Shown in pieces: positions 51,447 through 53,032 of a DNA stretch of 53,032 nt (position 1 is its first letter; each line of letters opens with the position of its first letter). The notes beneath the pieces are model-generated. The model ran no database searches. It saw nothing but the letters and a program-made list of their open reading frames with translations, and was not told where the DNA came from. The translations under genes were made by a program, and so were the position numbers. Source of the stretch: Carboxylicivirga caseinilyticus (lineage in GTDB: Bacteria > Bacteroidota > Bacteroidia > Bacteroidales > Marinilabiliaceae); the NCBI GenBank assembly GCA_025499705.1, contig JAFMVE010000042.1:1-53032 (forward strand), given 5' to 3'.

Positions 51447-51482
51447 TGTAAATATCGCATATAGCAATATGCGATATTTACA
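51447..51482. terminator. Perfect 16-bp hairpin between convergent MFS and integrase genes
   Basis: The arms 51447-51462 and 51467-51482 (core TAAATATCGCATAT) pair perfectly around a 4-base loop (AGCA), ending 17 bases from the integrase stop codon. Placed between convergent genes it is a natural two-way terminator, though it has no long T-run. A protein-binding palindrome for the element is another possibility. Confidence 0.6.
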
Positions 51483-51498
51483 TTAAGGATGTTAATTC

Positions 51499-52713
51499 TT
51501 AATACAAATCCTTAATCTTCTCCATATTCTTTTTAATCAAAGTCTCTGTTGTTCTTGCATAACGTTGAGTCATTTTTGTATTGGAATGGCCTAAAGTTTT
51601 TGATACAACCTCTAAAGGCATATTATTCTCTAATGCAACCGTTGTTGCAAAAGTGTGACGTGCTGTATGTGTTGATATAGGTTTATCAATGCCGCATATG
51701 GTCCCGATTTCTTTCAAATAGGCGTTCATTTTTTGATTGCTTAAAACAGGTAGGAGAGCACCTTTTTCAATTAATTCCGGCTCGTGTTGATATTTGGCGA
51801 TTAGCTTTTTTGCACCCTCAATTACAAAAATGGTACTAATTTGATCTGTTTTAGTTCTTTTTTTATGAATCCATGTAATGCCATCATTATCTTTTGTGAT
51901 ATGTTCACGTTTTAAAGATTTCAAATCAGAGAAAGCTAACCCCGTAAAACAGCAAAATACAAAAGCATCCCTAACCTGTTGTAGGCGGTCAATTCCTATG
52001 CTTTTATTAATAATGGTATCCAGTTCTTCTTTTGTAAGATAAACCGCATCAACTGGTTTTAACCGGAGCTTTATAGTTGCAAAAGGGTCTTTCTTTATCC
52101 AACCATTAGCTAAGGCAATTCTAACAATCTTCTTAAAGTTCTTAATGTATTTGATTGTAGTGTTATGACTACAATTGCGAACTGTCTTAAAATAGAACTC
52201 GTAGTTATTTATAAATTGTTGGTTGAGTTCTTCTAAAGCCATGTCCTCACGTTTATATTGCCAACGAATAAAATCCCTGGTATGCATATAAGATGTTTCA
52301 TAGCGTTGAACGGTGTCAGCCGAAAAATCCACACCGATCAGCTTTCTGGCTTTATCATTATGGTCTTTATAGATTTTTAAAATAGTCCTTCTGTCTTCCT
52401 TTTTACCAACAAGCTTTTCCTGAATAATACGTGCAGATACTGGTTGGTTATCCAATGTGAGGAAATCTATATAAGAGAATATCTTCTTTTGATATTGGTC
52501 GATGAAATTATTTGTTTCGATTCCCTCTGCAGTTAACCCATTTGTTCTTTCCGCTTTATCATCCCATATTTCAGGAGAAACTTTCTTTCGGGTTGTAAAT
52601 TCAGTTCTTTCCTTGTTAATAGTAATTCTAACAAAGATAGTAGCCATACCATTCTTGGTTACTTTGGTTCTTTTAATGAAAAACAAGATTTTGACATTTG
52701 TAAGTCCACTCAT
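51499..52713 (-). CDS. int: Tyrosine recombinase/integrase
   Basis: This 404-residue integrase has an N-terminal arm-binding domain, a SAM-like core-binding domain (about 110-215) and a C-terminal catalytic domain. HTARH gives H349 and R352, LGHSN gives H376, and Y385 in RYARTT is the nucleophile. The usual first arginine (TG-x-R) is absent: box I reads TGLAFSDL at 257-264, as in the IntDOT-type integrases of Bacteroides elements. A weak promoter (TTTG, 17-base gap, TAATTTTA on the minus strand, 52732-52760) precedes it. It sits 246 bases from the 3' end of a tRNA-Ser gene, the classic position of an element integrated at a tRNA. Intact and probably functional. Confidence 0.92.
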   Translation of the reverse strand: MSGLTNVKILFFIKRTKVTKNGMATIFVRITINKERTEFTTRKKVSPEIWDDKAERTNGLTAEGIETNNFIDQYQKKIFSYIDFLTLDNQPVSARIIQEKLVGKKEDRRTILKIYKDHNDKARKLIGVDFSADTVQRYETSYMHTRDFIRWQYKREDMALEELNQQFINNYEFYFKTVRNCSHNTTIKYIKNFKKIVRIALANGWIKKDPFATIKLRLKPVDAVYLTKEELDTIINKSIGIDRLQQVRDAFVFCCFTGLAFSDLKSLKREHITKDNDGITWIHKKRTKTDQISTIFVIEGAKKLIAKYQHEPELIEKGALLPVLSNQKMNAYLKEIGTICGIDKPISTHTARHTFATTVALENNMPLEVVSKTLGHSNTKMTQRYARTTETLIKKNMEKIKDLY

Positions 52714-52812
52714 AATAATAAATTTTGATGTTAAAATTATTCTTATGAGATCATTTCAAAGGCATCTAAAACCGAGTAATAGAGCGCAATGTAGCGTTAT
52801 TGGAACGATCAA

Positions 52813-52896
52813 TCGAGGACTTTTTTGAGGGAATTTTAGTCCTCGATAAGTCCTCTGAAAAATTGCGTTTTACTGCTTTTTACTGCAAAATATTGC
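52813..52896. repeat. Repeat cluster between integrase and tRNA-Ser (candidate att/arm sites)
   Basis: TCGAGGACT at 52813-52821 and AGTCCTCGA at 52838-52846 form a perfect 9-bp inverted repeat, and a third half-site AGTCCTC follows at 52849-52855. Then TTTTACTGC at 52868-52876 is directly repeated as TTTTACTGC at 52878-52886, followed by AATATTGC at 52889-52896. Integrases of this class bind several short arm sites beside the crossover, so this dense cluster between int and the tRNA is a good candidate for the att region. Confidence 0.5.
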
Positions 52897-52903
52897 ACAT
52901 TAA

Positions 52904-52935
52904 AAAACCCTGTAAGTGTTGACTTACAGGGTTTT
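52904..52935 (-). terminator. Terminator of the tRNA-Ser gene
   Basis: A 13-bp stem (AAAACCCTGTAAG at 52904-52916 with CTTACAGGGTTTT at 52923-52935, 6-base loop) is followed on the minus strand by two further T residues, giving a run of six. It lies 25 bases beyond the 3' end of the minus-strand tRNA, as expected for its intrinsic terminator. Confidence 0.85.
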
Positions 52936-52959
52936 GTTTTAAATTGCTTTCGCTTTCAG

Positions 52960-53032
52960 CGGAGAGAGAGGGATTCGAACCCCCGGTACCTCGCGGTACA
53001 ACGGTTTTCAAGACCGCCGCATTCGACCACTC
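52960..53032 (-). tRNA. tRNA-Ser (anticodon UGA), 5' end cut by the window
   Basis: Read on the minus strand this gives the anticodon loop CTTGAAA (anticodon TGA), a long variable arm with paired GGTACC-type bases as in class II serine tRNAs, a T loop TTCGAAT, the acceptor strand TCTCTCC and discriminator G. CCA is not encoded. The acceptor 5' strand and part of the D arm lie beyond base 53032. It is the likely attachment site for the neighbouring integrase. Confidence 0.93.

Noticed and set aside
52502-52828. 108-residue frame on the plus strand over the integrase start
   Set aside because: Most of it is the antisense of the clearly coding integrase, and its product resembles nothing.

Overview
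The window reads as a Bacteroidota genome. It has three TonB-dependent receptors (two paired with SusD lipoproteins), T9SS-type C-terminal tails, a hybrid two-component system (HTCS) and a SusR-type regulator, -7 boxes of the TAnnTTTG type, and AT-rich DNA with few Shine-Dalgarno sites. The mix of Bacteroides-like utilisation loci with T9SS tails suggests a free-living, perhaps marine, Bacteroidales/Marinilabiliales or related lineage. The genus cannot be read from the sequence.

Layout. (1) 1-3091: mobile-element material: a DUF3987 ATPase-like gene, an iteron-like array of GTGGAGT repeats, a zinc-finger/Toprim (DUF6371-like) primase-like gene and a broken serine recombinase. (2) 3113-18647: a fructan (levan/inulin) utilisation locus: MFS sugar importer, PfkB fructokinase, SusC, SusD, a DUF5018-type binding lipoprotein, a divergent GH32, a T9SS-tailed binding protein, a canonical exo-GH32, and a BT1754-like HTCS with a periplasmic sugar-binding sensor. 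(3) 18969-42554: a dextran/alpha-glucan locus: SusR-like regulator, SusC, SusD, SusE-like lipoprotein, GH66 dextranase, two GH31 enzymes, a GH27-like enzyme (possible isomalto-dextranase) and an (alpha/alpha)6-barrel lipoprotein. The middle enzymes are interleaved with T9SS-tailed SusF-like proteins. (4) 42555-43701: an AT-rich spacer with two large palindromes and a HipBA toxin-antitoxin remnant (intact antitoxin, toxin cut to 66 residues). (5) 43727-51295: a LacI-controlled locus: LacI regulator, divergent solo TonB receptor, P-loop sugar-kinase-like protein, GH13_18 phosphorylase and MFS importer. (6) 51447-53032: a tyrosine integrase beside a tRNA-Ser(UGA) gene that runs off the window.

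How it fits together. Dextran, levan and sucrose are chemically linked: bacterial dextransucrases and levansucrases make both polymers from sucrose. The three catabolic loci therefore look like one package for eating sucrose-derived exopolysaccharides and related alpha-glucosides, carried between a mobile-element replication module and a tRNA-Ser integrase. In the fructan locus, surface GH32 activity and SusCD uptake feed a periplasmic exo-fructosidase. Free fructose is imported by MFS, phosphorylated by the fructokinase, and probably sensed by the HTCS. In the dextran locus GH66, GH31 and GH27 enzymes would cut alpha-1,6-glucan to isomaltose and glucose. In the third locus the phosphorylase would release glucose-1-phosphate; its acceptor-site residues hint at a phosphorylated or acidic acceptor rather than plain sucrose.

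Most functional calls rest on motifs and gene order read by eye. No database search was possible.
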